Shown here in pieces: positions 41,141-49,943 of a DNA stretch of 54,338 nt. The notes under the pieces were generated by a model. The model was not told the origin of the DNA. It worked only from the letters and a program-made list of their open reading frames with translations, and made no database searches. The stretch comes from JANXQG01 sp037147235 (GTDB lineage Bacteria > Planctomycetota > Planctomycetia > Pirellulales > Thermoguttaceae). Each line of letters starts with the position of its first letter. Within the stretch, counting starts at the first letter, position 1. Location of the stretch: assembly GCA_037147235.1 (NCBI GenBank), contig JBAWVO010000004.1:1-54338 (forward strand), read 5' to 3'. Both the position numbers and the translations under genes were made by a program.

Positions 41141-41611
41141 TCAATACAGCAGCTCTTCCGTCACGGGGCCGCTGGTAATCGGTCGACGAGCACCCGGCGC
41201 AGGAGAGTGGGGTGCGGCGGCATCACCAGAAGAGGGGTCTTCGCCGGAAGTTGCGAAACGATAGCGGAATGTGATCTCGGTGCGGCCCAACGTAAGACAG
41301 TCGCCCGGCAAAATTTCAGCCTCGCGGATTCGGACGCCGTGCATGAAGACCCCGTTCTTTGAATCAAGATCCCGCACCACCAGCGCATCGCCCTGCTGAA
41401 AAAGTTCACAGTGCGAATGGCTAATCCAAGGGTCCGTAAGTCGCACATCGTCTTTTTCGTCCCGGCCGAGAATGGCGGGCAGGCTCTCCAGAAGACAGCG
41501 CAACTGGCGGGCATAGTGGTCGAGAATAATCAGTTCCAGAGGAAGCAGGTCCGTGGACACTGCCGCGGCTGCCGGACCTGCACCTGTAGTCGTGTCTGTC
41601 GAATCGGTCAT
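41141..41611 (-). CDS. FHA-domain protein
   Basis: ATG 41611 has GGAGGTG about 6 nt upstream, which decides the start; a TTG 111 bases earlier was rejected. The 156-residue protein has one forkhead-associated domain (about residues 45-120): L-P-A-I-L-G-R-D, then W-I-S-H-S-H-C-E-L-F and D-L-D-S-K-N-G-V-F-M-H-G, with the Arg, Ser, His and Asn that bind phosphothreonine. FHA proteins read Hanks-type kinase output, and such a kinase is encoded at 16214. The tail is low-complexity Ser/Pro/Ala. Confidence 0.88.
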   Translation of the reverse strand: MTDSTDTTTGAGPAAAAVSTDLLPLELIILDHYARQLRCLLESLPAILGRDEKDDVRLTDPWISHSHCELFQQGDALVVRDLDSKNGVFMHGVRIREAEILPGDCLTLGRTEITFRYRFATSGEDPSSGDAAAPHSPAPGARRPITSGPVTEELLY

Positions 41612-41773
41612 GGCTGCACCTCCACTGGCTGTGCCATCAGTACCCAGGAAACGGATTTCTTGCGCCACCGGCGACTCTACACCAAGAGGGATTCTCGCAG
41701 TCTTTGAGGGAATTGTCAACAACAGTAGCCCGCTAAGCCAAGAGAACTGGAATGTCTGACTGAGGCAGCCCTA

Positions 41774-41842
41774 CGTAGAATGGAATAAATTTCGTTCTAC
41801 TTACCCGAAAAAGACAAGGCGAAGGAATGAATTCCATTCTAC
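41774..41842. repeat. Dispersed palindromic repeat, family A (pair)
   Basis: GTAGAATGGAATAAATTTCGTTCTAC (in 41774-41800) is a near-perfect inverted repeat, and GGAATGAATTCCATTCTAC at 41824-41842 is a second copy, five bases from the stop of the RND gene. It may serve as that operon's 3-prime hairpin. Confidence 0.8.
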
Positions 41843-41846
41843 TAAG

Positions 41847-44800
41847 CTAAGCCGACAAAGGCGGCCGCAGGCGGGCGATCAAGCGTCGGAAAAGGATCGA
41901 CAGGTCGTCCCAGAGTGAGTAGGCCACGGGTGTGACCAGCAGCGTCAATAAGAGCGAGAGCGACTGCCCACCGAGAATCACCTTGGCCAAGCTGCCGCGC
42001 GATGCGGCACCAGGGCCTTGCCCCAAGGCGATGGGCACCATGGCGGCGATGAGCATCATCGTGGTCATTAAGATCGGCCGTAGGCGGGTGTGGTTGGCCT
42101 CCAGGATCGCCTCGGTCCGCGGCATTCCCTTGGCTCGCAGCACATTCGTGTAATCCACCTGCAAGATGCCGTTTTTCTTCACGATGCCGAAGAGCATGAA
42201 TAGCCCAAACATGGCGTAGATGTCGAGGTTCGTCCGCAGCATGAGCAACGACACAATGGCGAACGGCAGGGTTAGCGGCAAGGCAATCAGGATCGTCACG
42301 GGGTGGATGAAACTCTCGAACTGGGCCGCGAGGATCATGTACATGAAGAGGAAGCTCACGAGAAAGGCGATGCCGAAACCGTTGTTCGATTCCTTGAGGG
42401 TCTTCACCCGGCCGAGAAATTCGCCGCGGTATTCGACCGGCAGGTGCATCGATTGGACATAGGCATCCAGTTCGCTGGCGGCGTCGCCTAGTGCCTTGTT
42501 GCCTTCCAGGTTGGCGGTGACCACGACTTGCCGCTGCATGCCGTAGCGATCGATGGTTGACGGCCCCTTGGCCGGCACGAGGTCGGCCACATTGGCTAAC
42601 TCGATGAGCATCGCCTCGCCGCTGGCCTCGGTACGTCGCGAAGGGATCATCAGCCGGGCGATACTGTTCTTGCGGTCGCGATTGGGCAGTTCTGCCCTCA
42701 ACCAGACGTCGTATTGCTCATCGAATTCCTTGTACTTTGAGACGGGCATTCCGCCCACGAGTACTTGCAGTGTGGTGGACATCGCCAGGACCGGTACGCC
42801 GAGGTCCGAGGCTCGTTTGCGGTCGGGTTTGACCAGCAACTCGGGCTTTCGCAGCGTGAGGCTAGTATCGACATCGACGAAGTAGCTTGGCCCCTCGGGC
42901 AGCACGCCATAAAAACTTGGATCCTTCTTCAGATTTGCGTCGACCGTTTCCATCAACCGTGTTTCGTTCCAGTCGCGGTGCGTGTGACTTTCAATGGCGA
43001 TGCCCAGCTTGCGCGGGTCGCGATTCATCCAGGCCATGATTTGCTCGGAATAGATTTGCAAATCGTCGAGGTTCGGGCCGCGGAGGTTAAAATCGATCAT
43101 CGCCTGGCGAAAGCCTTGCGCCTGGAAGGCAGAAACGTCCTGCACGGAGACTCGCAGGTCGGGATATTCCGTCAAGATCCGCCGGGCGTCGTTTTGCACC
43201 TCAAACTGGCTGAAGTACTTGTTCGCATCGACACTGCGGCCGAGCAAGCCGTCGAACCAGTGGCGGACGTCGTACCACTTGACTGTCCGCTCTTCCAGGT
43301 CGGCCATGCGGGCGTAGATATTACCGATCGTGACATCCCCCTGCCCACGACTCACGCGGCCGGTCGTGTCACCGATGCTGGAGAATACACCTGTGACGCC
43401 GCGGAGCTTGGCAAGGCGGCCTTCAATCTCGGCGAAAATTTCATCGGACTGCCTGAGCGAATAGCCTTCGGGCATGGTCACGGCCACTTCAAACTCGCTT
43501 TGATCGTCGCGAGGAATAAAGTCGAAGCCGATGATGCGGAAGAGTATCGGTGTAGCCGCCAGCAGCAGGACACACGCCAGCACGATCACCCAGCGATGCT
43601 GCAAAGACCATCGCAACAAGGCCCCGTAACCGCGATCGATGCCTCGCCAGACCCAACCGGACTTGCTGCTGTGGTTCTTGTCCAGCACAAGGAACCGAGA
43701 GCAGAGCATGGGCGTCATCGTGAACGAGATGCACATACTCATGAAGATGGCAAAGGCCACCGTTGCGCCGAAACTACTGAAAAATTTTCCGACCCGCCCT
43801 TGCATGAAGATCACCGGCGCGAAGATCACCAAAAGCGACATCGTCGTGGCCACGACGGCCATGGCGATTTCCCGTGTGGCAGTCGAGGCGGCCTCGCGTG
43901 CCGTGCGGCCATATTCCTCCATGTGGCGGAAGATGTTCTCGTGGATCACCACGGCATCGTCGATCACGATTCCCACGGCCAGAATGAGGCCCAACATGAC
44001 GATGTTGTTGAGCGTGTAGCCCATGAACGCCATGAAGGCAAACGTGGATATGATGGAGGCGGGAATCGAAAGCGTTGCGATGATTGTCGTCCGCCAGTCA
44101 CGGATGAAGAACAGGATCGTGCCCGCTACCAGAAGGGACGCGATCAAGAGGTGAAACTTCAATTCTTCGATCGTGCGGACGATGAACTTGGATTGGTCTT
44201 TGACGATGAACGTGGAAATGTCCGGCGGCAGCGACGGCTGGAGCCGCTCGAGCCGCTCGCGGACTCGCCGCACGACCTCGACCGTGTTGGCTCCCGACTG
44301 CTTTTGCACGATCAGGCTGACGGCGGCGTTGCCGTTGAGCCGGGCCTGGCCGCGAGGTTCTTCAAACGTGTCTTCCACGCGGCCGATGTCGCGGAGGCGG
44401 ACCGGGTAACCGTTCATATTGGCAATGATCAGATCGCGGAATCCCGCCGGGGTTTCCACTCGGCCCATGGTGCGAAGCACGACCTCGCGCTGCCCCTGAT
44501 CGACGCGGCCGCCAGGCAATTCGAGGTTCTCTCGCGCCAGGGCGTCGCGGACCTGGGCGATGGAGAGGTGATAACTGGTCAGCTTGTCGGTATCGATCCA
44601 GATGTTCACCGCCCGCTGCCGTCCGCCCACGAGGATCGCCGCGCCCACGCCGGAAAGGCTCTCGATGTCTTCTTTGATCCGCCTGCGGGCGATTTCGGTA
44701 ATCTCTTGCATGGAACGCTTGCCGGAGACGGCGATTGTCACGACGGGCATGGCGTTGATGTCGAACTTGTCGATGATCGGCGGATCGACACCCTCGGGGA

Positions 44801-45155
44801 GTTGGGCCATGATCGTGGAGATCTTGTCGCGGACCTCCTGCGCGGCCACGTCACGATTCTTATCCAGGAAGAATTGCACCGTGATCCGCGAGATGCCTTC
44901 CTGGGTCGTGGAACGCAACTCGTCGATGCCGTTGACGGTGTTGATGATCTCTTCCAGCGGCTTGGTGACGCTGGTTTCCATGACCTCGACGCTCGTACCC
45001 CTGAGCGTCGTGGTGACGACGACCACCGGCAGTTCGACGTTGGGAAACAGGTCGACGCCGAGCATATTGTAGGACACCAATCCCAGCACCAGCGGTGCGG
45101 AGACAAGCATGACCGTAAACACAGGTCGTTTGATGCAGAGATCCCAGATGGTCAT
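41847..45155 (-). CDS. RND multidrug efflux permease (HAE1 family)
   Basis: Inner-membrane proton-driven exporter of the AcrB type. The first helix opens I-K-R-P-V-F-T-V-M-L, followed by the periplasmic porter domain with F-P-N-V-E-L-P-V-V-V. The fourth helix region has V-G-I-V-I-D-D-A-V-V-I-H-E, the paired aspartates of the proton relay. A second set of helices follows after a second porter loop. The 1102-residue length is slightly above the usual 1030-1050. Upstream lie the adaptor protein and a TetR repressor on the same strand. No TolC-like outer-membrane partner is in the window. Confidence 0.96.
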   Translation of the reverse strand: MTIWDLCIKRPVFTVMLVSAPLVLGLVSYNMLGVDLFPNVELPVVVVTTTLRGTSVEVMETSVTKPLEEIINTVNGIDELRSTTQEGISRITVQFFLDKNRDVAAQEVRDKISTIMAQLPEGVDPPIIDKFDINAMPVVTIAVSGKRSMQEITEIARRRIKEDIESLSGVGAAILVGGRQRAVNIWIDTDKLTSYHLSIAQVRDALARENLELPGGRVDQGQREVVLRTMGRVETPAGFRDLIIANMNGYPVRLRDIGRVEDTFEEPRGQARLNGNAAVSLIVQKQSGANTVEVVRRVRERLERLQPSLPPDISTFIVKDQSKFIVRTIEELKFHLLIASLLVAGTILFFIRDWRTTIIATLSIPASIISTFAFMAFMGYTLNNIVMLGLILAVGIVIDDAVVIHENIFRHMEEYGRTAREAASTATREIAMAVVATTMSLLVIFAPVIFMQGRVGKFFSSFGATVAFAIFMSMCISFTMTPMLCSRFLVLDKNHSSKSGWVWRGIDRGYGALLRWSLQHRWVIVLACVLLLAATPILFRIIGFDFIPRDDQSEFEVAVTMPEGYSLRQSDEIFAEIEGRLAKLRGVTGVFSSIGDTTGRVSRGQGDVTIGNIYARMADLEERTVKWYDVRHWFDGLLGRSVDANKYFSQFEVQNDARRILTEYPDLRVSVQDVSAFQAQGFRQAMIDFNLRGPNLDDLQIYSEQIMAWMNRDPRKLGIAIESHTHRDWNETRLMETVDANLKKDPSFYGVLPEGPSYFVDVDTSLTLRKPELLVKPDRKRASDLGVPVLAMSTTLQVLVGGMPVSKYKEFDEQYDVWLRAELPNRDRKNSIARLMIPSRRTEASGEAMLIELANVADLVPAKGPSTIDRYGMQRQVVVTANLEGNKALGDAASELDAYVQSMHLPVEYRGEFLGRVKTLKESNNGFGIAFLVSFLFMYMILAAQFESFIHPVTILIALPLTLPFAIVSLLMLRTNLDIYAMFGLFMLFGIVKKNGILQVDYTNVLRAKGMPRTEAILEANHTRLRPILMTTMMLIAAMVPIALGQGPGAASRGSLAKVILGGQSLSLLLTLLVTPVAYSLWDDLSILFRRLIARLRPPLSA

Positions 45156-45283
45156 GAATAGTGGACGGTGGTTGGTGGACGGTGGACGGTGGACGTTGGT
45201 TGGTGGTTGGTGGTACTCAGTTCTCAGTACTGTCCTAACTCCTAACTCCTAACTTCTAACTCCTAACTACTAACTCCTAACTC
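45156..45283. repeat. Low-complexity tandem repeats between RND genes
   Basis: Two arrays fill the gap: several copies of GGTGGACGGT/TTGGTGG-type units (about 45168-45213), then about eight copies of the nonamer CCTAACTCC and variants (about 45233-45290). The second array includes the stop of the adaptor gene. They may vary in length between strains. Confidence 0.8.
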
Positions 45284-46696
45284 CTACTTCTTTCCTTTGC
45301 TTCGCACTTCGGCCCGCACATCCTCGGCCAATTGCGTCTGGCCGGAGGTAATCACGGGTGTGTCGGGCAATAATTCGCCGGGCTTTTTGGTCTCGATCTC
45401 GACCCAACGCTTGCCCTCGGTATCCTTGTCGCAGTCGTCGATGCCGAGTGAGACTTCAATGGCATGGGTTTTGCCGTCGCGGATCACGAAGACCTTGTGT
45501 ACGCCGGCAAACGAGACCACTGCTTCCAACGGCACGGCCATCGCGCGAGCGTCACTTTGCGTGATAATCGCCAACTTGGCAAACCCGCCGGCCCGCAAGA
45601 TGCGGTCTTCGTTGGGTACATGGACTTCGACTTGGAAAGTGCGGCTGAGCCTATCGACCGTGGGGCTGATGCGTTTCACCTTACCGGGAAAGACACGATC
45701 GGGATAGCCCTCGACGTTAATTTTGACATCCTGCCCTAGTCGCACCTGGCCCATATAGCGCTCCGGCACCGCCGCACTCAACTTCAGCTTCTTATCGACT
45801 ACCAACCGATAGACCGGCTTGCTCATGAACGTGCTGGCCACAACCATCTCGCCTTCGGTAACCATCCGCTCGGCCACAACATACTCGCTATGCACATCCC
45901 CGAACTCATTCTTCACACCCTCCTCCTCATCTTCCTCGATCCTCGCCACGGGCACTTTGACTTGCGTATCGGCTAGGTGCTGGAGCGCTATGTTCAGCAG
46001 GGCATGTTTTTGCCGCGCAGTGGCCACGGTTGACATGATGTCGATTTCGGCCTGTTCGCGGGCGGCTTTGGCGACCTCAAAGTCGGTGGTGCTTTGCTCC
46101 AGGTCTTCCTGGGAAATCGCATTGCCCTGCCGCAAGGGAATCGCTCGCTGGAGCTTGCGATGGGCGTTTTCCTCGACGTTCACGGCCCTACGGTAGACGG
46201 GTAGCTTTGCAACAAACTTTTGGATGTCGAGCGTTTCTGACGGAAGCACGGTGCAGCCGATCTTGGCAAGTTCTGCTGCCAGGGATCTCCGAACCTCATC
46301 GACGGTAAGCTGATACTCGGTGCGGTCGATTTCCAAGAGCACATCGCCCGTACGAACGATGTCCTGAACATTGTGATGAACCTTGACCACGTGTCCGCCG
46401 ACCTTGGGCGTCACGGCCACTTCCTCAAAACCCTGGAAACTGCCGACCGTATCGACGGACCGCTGGATCGGCTTCATTTCTACCATCGCGACGGTGACCA
46501 TGACCGGCGGCTTTTCGGCAACGCCCGGCAGTTTGTCGCCCGGCGATCGGATTGCGGCCGCGCCGCGATTTCCAAGTGCTAGAAACGCGGCGATGGCCAC
46601 GACCACCGCTATTGGAATCCCCACAGCCAACCCAAGCTTGAGCCGCCAACGAGTTCTCGGCTGGACCTGCGATTGGATGGATATTTGCTGTAACAT
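45284..46696 (-). CDS. RND efflux periplasmic adaptor (membrane fusion protein)
   Basis: The membrane-fusion subunit that links the RND pump to an outer-membrane channel. One N-terminal membrane helix (about 20-42), then the barrel-sandwich half (V-G-S-F-Q-G-F-E-E-V-A-V-T-P-K-V-G-G-H-V), a long helical hairpin, and the beta-barrel part with Y-P-D-R-V-F-P-G-K-V-K-R-I-S-P-T-V. At 470 residues it is longer than usual, partly because of an acidic insert near residue 245 (E-E-D-E-E-E-G-V-K-N). AAGGAAG precedes the ATG. It sits between tetR and the pump gene. Confidence 0.93.
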   Translation of the reverse strand: MLQQISIQSQVQPRTRWRLKLGLAVGIPIAVVVAIAAFLALGNRGAAAIRSPGDKLPGVAEKPPVMVTVAMVEMKPIQRSVDTVGSFQGFEEVAVTPKVGGHVVKVHHNVQDIVRTGDVLLEIDRTEYQLTVDEVRRSLAAELAKIGCTVLPSETLDIQKFVAKLPVYRRAVNVEENAHRKLQRAIPLRQGNAISQEDLEQSTTDFEVAKAAREQAEIDIMSTVATARQKHALLNIALQHLADTQVKVPVARIEEDEEEGVKNEFGDVHSEYVVAERMVTEGEMVVASTFMSKPVYRLVVDKKLKLSAAVPERYMGQVRLGQDVKINVEGYPDRVFPGKVKRISPTVDRLSRTFQVEVHVPNEDRILRAGGFAKLAIITQSDARAMAVPLEAVVSFAGVHKVFVIRDGKTHAIEVSLGIDDCDKDTEGKRWVEIETKKPGELLPDTPVITSGQTQLAEDVRAEVRSKGKK

Positions 46697-46715
46697 GACT
46701 CTGCTTCCTTAAATT

Positions 46716-46779
46716 CGTAGAACGGAATTTATTCCGTTGTTTTATCTTTCTCGATCAACGGAATGAATTCCGTTCTACG
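46716..46779. repeat. Dispersed palindromic repeat, family A (inverted pair)
   Basis: Two 23-nt copies, 46716-46738 and 46757-46779, face each other with one mismatch and an 18-nt loop, able to form a long hairpin. The right copy supplies the last eight codons and stop of tetR. Confidence 0.9.
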
Positions 46780-47426
46780 TAGGTCTTTCGTGTTCGTTCC
46801 GTGGGACTCAGGATGCCGTGAAAAACGATGTCTAGGATGTCGCCGGCCTGATCGGCGGCCGAACGGCGACGACCGGTGAAATAGTTGGTGAACATGGTGC
46901 CATAGACCAGGTCGCTCAAAACGTCGTTGATGCGGTCCACGTCGATCTCGCGGACCCGGCCTTCCGCGATCAACTGCCGGAAGAAGGCGTGATGCTTCTC
47001 GCGGTCGGCCTCCATGTGCTCGAAGTAGGTCGGTCTCGGCCGATCCTTGAACTGCGCCCGCTCCTGCACCAGCAGTTCGACGAACTCAGGGTGCTCTGCG
47101 AAGAAGTCGAGGTAACGGCGGATGGCATGAGCGATTTTGTCCAGGGGGTCTTCGACCTGACCGGCCGCCGCCTCAAGGGCATCCAGAAGCTGCCGCATGA
47201 GCCGATCGCAGGCAGCAAGAAATAATTCTCGCTTGTTGGGGAAGTAGCGGTAGATGGTGCCCTTGCCAACGCCCAGCTTGTCGGCCAGCATTTCGGTCGT
47301 GGCCTCGGAATATCCATGCTCGGCGAAAAGACTGCCCGCCGCTTCCAGGATTTCATCGCAACGGCGGTCGCGAAGCTGCTCGTCCACCGGCCGGCCGGGA
47401 CGTACACGAAGGACTTCGGATTCCAT
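46755..47426 (-). CDS. TetR-family repressor of the RND operon
   Basis: The 223-residue protein has an N-terminal helix-turn-helix: I-L-E-A-A-G-S-L-F-A-E-H-G-Y-S-E-A-T-T-E-M-L-A-D-K-L-G-V-G-K-G-T-I-Y-R-Y-F, the standard TetR pattern, then an all-helical ligand domain. GGAG lies 8 nt before the ATG. It is first in the operon with the adaptor and pump, and a TetR-like palindrome sits 38 bp upstream, so it probably represses its own operon until a drug-like ligand binds. Its last eight residues (Y-V-E-R-N-S-F-R) and stop are encoded by repeat family A, so the original C-terminus was probably different. Confidence 0.93.
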   Translation of the reverse strand: MESEVLRVRPGRPVDEQLRDRRCDEILEAAGSLFAEHGYSEATTEMLADKLGVGKGTIYRYFPNKRELFLAACDRLMRQLLDALEAAAGQVEDPLDKIAHAIRRYLDFFAEHPEFVELLVQERAQFKDRPRPTYFEHMEADREKHHAFFRQLIAEGRVREIDVDRINDVLSDLVYGTMFTNYFTGRRRSAADQAGDILDIVFHGILSPTERTRKTYVERNSFR

Positions 47427-47667
47427 GGATTGCTCCGCAGGGTGTGAAACATAAAGGCTAATTGACGGACCAGTCAGTCTATTAATTGTAATTCATTGGG
47501 AATGGGAGGGCAAGGGGGAATTTCCACGTGTCGGGGCAATTTCCACGGAAGAGTGGAGTTCCGAAATTATTGCCAAGATTTGAGGAATCTGCTATTTTGG
47601 GGGCATGGTAAGATTAGCGAGAACTGGGGCCATACGGTAGGCGACCCGAGGCGGGGAACCGCCAGCG
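47427..47667. other. Spacer between tetR and the NYN gene
   Basis: It holds the TetR-like operator at 47464-47479 and the tetR promoter region. Nothing else was recognised between 47500 and 47667. Confidence 0.4.
47464..47479. promoter_or_regulatory. TetR-type operator
   Basis: GACGGACCAGTCAGTC is an imperfect palindrome of the form GACnGACnnGTCnGTC, close to operators of TetR-family efflux repressors. It lies 38 bp upstream of tetR. Confidence 0.65.
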
Positions 47668-48300
47668 TCATGGTTTCGATTTCGGTCGGTAGTCGTTGGG
47701 ATCGAGGCAGGCGTTATAACAAGCCCGGTCGATTTGCAGCCAGTCGGTGTTGTTGATTCCGCGGGTGTTGGTAGCGGTGGGGCTGACGGGGTAGACGCAG
47801 GCCAGCTTGATCCACCGGGTCTGCTGGCGCGAGATGCTCTTCACTTCGTCGGCCACTTCGGACAAATCTTGATCCTGGCTAAAAATCAGCGCGACATCGA
47901 AACTTCTCTCCCGCGTCATGCGAACCACGTCCAGGGCAATGCGTATATCAATGCCTTTTTCTTGTCCCACCAGGACCACGGTCGAGCCGCCGCCGGGAAG
48001 ACTGACCGTCTGGTTGCGGTACTTGAGGTGTCGCCAGTAGGTGTGGATGCCGCGCGTTCCCATGACCGCCAACTTCCCCGTCCAGAAGTGGTTCCAGAAC
48101 GGATCGTCTTTGGAGTTTGGTAGCCCGGTGTAAAAATACGTCTCCAGCAGGTTCCACCCGCGAGAAGAGCAGATCGCCTGGGCGAGGGCAAGCGGATCGT
48201 AGTTAGGCCACCGGTAGCCAAAGGCTTTTTTTACGGCGTAGAATAGGTTTTGGCCATCAAAAAACGCGATGGCTCGTTTAACTGGGGGTTCCGTAGGCAT
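47668..48300 (-). CDS. NYN-domain (PIN-like) nuclease
   Basis: The 210-residue protein has the NYN/LabA-type fold: A-I-A-F-F-D-G-Q-N-L-F-Y (first catalytic Asp), then G-I-D-I-R-I-A-L-D-V-V (second acidic cluster) and A-L-I-F-S-Q-D-Q-D-L-S-E-V (third). This family is thought to cut RNA using metal bound by these acidic residues. It stands alone on this strand, downstream of nothing obvious, beside the large palindromic repeat region. Confidence 0.85.
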   Translation of the reverse strand: MPTEPPVKRAIAFFDGQNLFYAVKKAFGYRWPNYDPLALAQAICSSRGWNLLETYFYTGLPNSKDDPFWNHFWTGKLAVMGTRGIHTYWRHLKYRNQTVSLPGGGSTVVLVGQEKGIDIRIALDVVRMTRERSFDVALIFSQDQDLSEVADEVKSISRQQTRWIKLACVYPVSPTATNTRGINNTDWLQIDRACYNACLDPNDYRPKSKP

Positions 48301-49163
48301 GGGTTACCGTCATGAGAGAAAGCGGCCCAGTAAGAAAACCGGGCAGCCAAGAAAAACAGAACCCCGCACGAGGCCTTGCGGCTGATCTTGCGGGGAGTAG
48401 ATGATATTTAGATTATCGGCTGAACAGTGGCCAAAGTCAAGTGGTCGAGTCATAAGAATATAGGATAACGGGTTGGCCCAATCTTGTCATGGGGGGCGAG
48501 GGCGGTCGTCGCCTCGTAAACTTGGCAAAACATGCTAAGAAAATGGGCGAATCGCGGGCAGAATACCTTGGCGTGCGCTCCCAGCACGGCCGACCTGTGG
48601 TCGTCTGTGGAGGAAATAGTAGGTTGTGTCCCCAAACCCAAGAAACGCGGCCTAAAACCGAAACAGAATACGAATTAAATCATGCGTCCCCTGGAATTCT
48701 TGGGGAGCGGGTCATTCTCAGAACTCACCTTACAGCAGAGCGAAAGACCGCTAGCTGTGGCTGTCGGCACGCCCGTGGGGATCAGCCCCCCTTGCGTAAC
48801 CCCTGCGTTATTTGGTATGTTGACGAAGTGAAAATCTGTTTCGCGAACATGGTACCGTGAGTGCGGCGGTTTGTCCCGAAGGGACATTTGACAATAGCCC
48901 AGCGATTTATCGCTGGGTTGGAAAGGCGAGCGAAACCGAAAGTCCCGGAGGGACGACTGAAAAAGGCTACCGTGGCGGGATTCAGCCGTCCCTCCGGGAC
49001 TGGATGAGGTCTTGCGGAATTCCGATCCCAGCGATAAATCGCTGGGCTATTCTCACTCGCCCCTCCGGGGCAAATTGCCTCGCCCTCGTAAACAAATCCC
49101 GCCCGACCACCCCAGTACGCCAATCCCAACTTTGCATCGCCCTAGACCAGGAGTGCGGTTACG
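48301..49163. other. 863-bp gap with nested palindromes
   Basis: No gene was accepted. A 49-codon frame at 48681-48830 (M-R-P-L-E-F-L-G-S-G-S-F) reads smoothly but has no ribosome site or known relative. The right third is a nested palindromic repeat, 48873-49078, listed separately. Confidence 0.4.
48873..49078. repeat. Nested palindromic repeat, family D
   Basis: CCCAGCGATTTATCGCTGGG (48898-48917) is matched by its exact reverse complement at 49028-49047. Inside, AGTCCCGGAGGGACG (48941-48955) is matched by its exact reverse complement at 48987-49001. Outside, GTCCCGAAGGGAC (48873-48885) and CCCCTCCGGGG near 49060 extend the symmetry. The whole could fold as a large branched hairpin. Confidence 0.85.
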
Positions 49164-49664
49164 GTGGAAGTTATCCAACAAATTGACGATATTCTGCAAG
49201 TCCTCAACAGCCACGGAGTACAATATATCCTTATAGGGGGAGTGAACTTTCTCCTGCGCCATCAGCCAATCACTACTTTTGATGTCGATTTCTGGATTGA
49301 GGATTCCGACGAGAATCGGGCACGATGCCACGCCGCCTTAGTAGTACTCGGTGCCTCTTGGGGCCCTGACGATGAGCAGTGGCGGGACGTTAAGGATTTG
49401 CATGCAAACTGGTTGACGCGACAAGGCGTTTTCTGTCTTACCAGTCGTCACGGCTGGATTGATTTGTTTCGCGCGGTCAAGGGACTTGGTTCGTGGTCCG
49501 ATTCTCGGCAACGCGCCAGCACGGGAATCACCGCCAAGGGTACGGCGTATGTCGGCTTGTCTGATGAGGACATGTTACAATGTCAGTTGGCACTCTCTGA
49601 GGAAGAGCGAAAACTTGATCGAGTGCGAGTTTTGAAGGCAGCCCTGCAATGCAATAAGAAATGA
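49164..49664 (+). CDS. Nucleotidyltransferase-like protein
   Basis: The 166-residue protein has a Pol-beta/MNT-type nucleotidyltransferase core: L-I-G-G-V-N-F-L-L-R, then T-T-F-D-V-D-F-W-I with the catalytic Asp pair, and G-W-I-D-L-F as the probable third Asp. Related proteins include AbiEii-type toxins and DUF6036 nucleotidyltransferases. It starts with GTG (49164). Its stop overlaps the next small gene by 4 nt (ATGA), so the two form a unit. A toxin-antitoxin role is possible but unproven. Confidence 0.75.
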   Translation: MEVIQQIDDILQVLNSHGVQYILIGGVNFLLRHQPITTFDVDFWIEDSDENRARCHAALVVLGASWGPDDEQWRDVKDLHANWLTRQGVFCLTSRHGWIDLFRAVKGLGSWSDSRQRASTGITAKGTAYVGLSDEDMLQCQLALSEEERKLDRVRVLKAALQCNKK

Positions 49665-49939
49665 TCATGTCAACGCCCGCGGAAACCTTGCAGCCCATGT
49701 CCGAGATATTTCAGCCCGCCGAAAAGGCATTTGACGACGGCCTAAAACATCGCGAAGAAGCAAAACGCGAGGCCGCAACTGATCCGGCCGCACGTTGGGA
49801 GGCTGTACAGGAATTCATGGTCTGGGCTGCGTCGCAGTCAACCGCCCCGAAAATGACGCCTGCGGCATGCAAGGCCAAAGAGCGGCGTCTTCTGGCGGGA
49901 ATGGCGGGAATGTTCGCGGAACAGGCGCCCAAAGAGTGA
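49661..49939 (+). CDS. Small helical protein coupled to the nucleotidyltransferase
   Basis: The 92-residue, probably all-helical protein is rich in Ala, Glu and Lys (E-K-A-F-D-D-G-L-K-H-R-E-E-A-K-R-E-A-A). It has no HEPN Rx4-6H motif, membrane helix or DNA-binding fold that I can see. The start is ATG 49661, overlapping the previous stop, or ATG 49667. It ends 4 bp before trpD, so all three may be co-transcribed. Family not recognised. Confidence 0.6.
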   Translation: MIMSTPAETLQPMSEIFQPAEKAFDDGLKHREEAKREAATDPAARWEAVQEFMVWAASQSTAPKMTPAACKAKERRLLAGMAGMFAEQAPKE

Positions 49940-49943
49940 CCGC

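Noticed and set aside
42765..45161. 798-codon plus-strand open frame across the RND pump gene
   Set aside because: It is antisense to a clear AcrB-type protein; His/Asp/Arg-rich composition is typical of a complementary frame in GC-rich DNA.
48489..48860. 123-codon plus-strand frame in the 863-bp gap
   Set aside because: Composition is irregular, no ribosome site, and it shares the region with other equally open frames.
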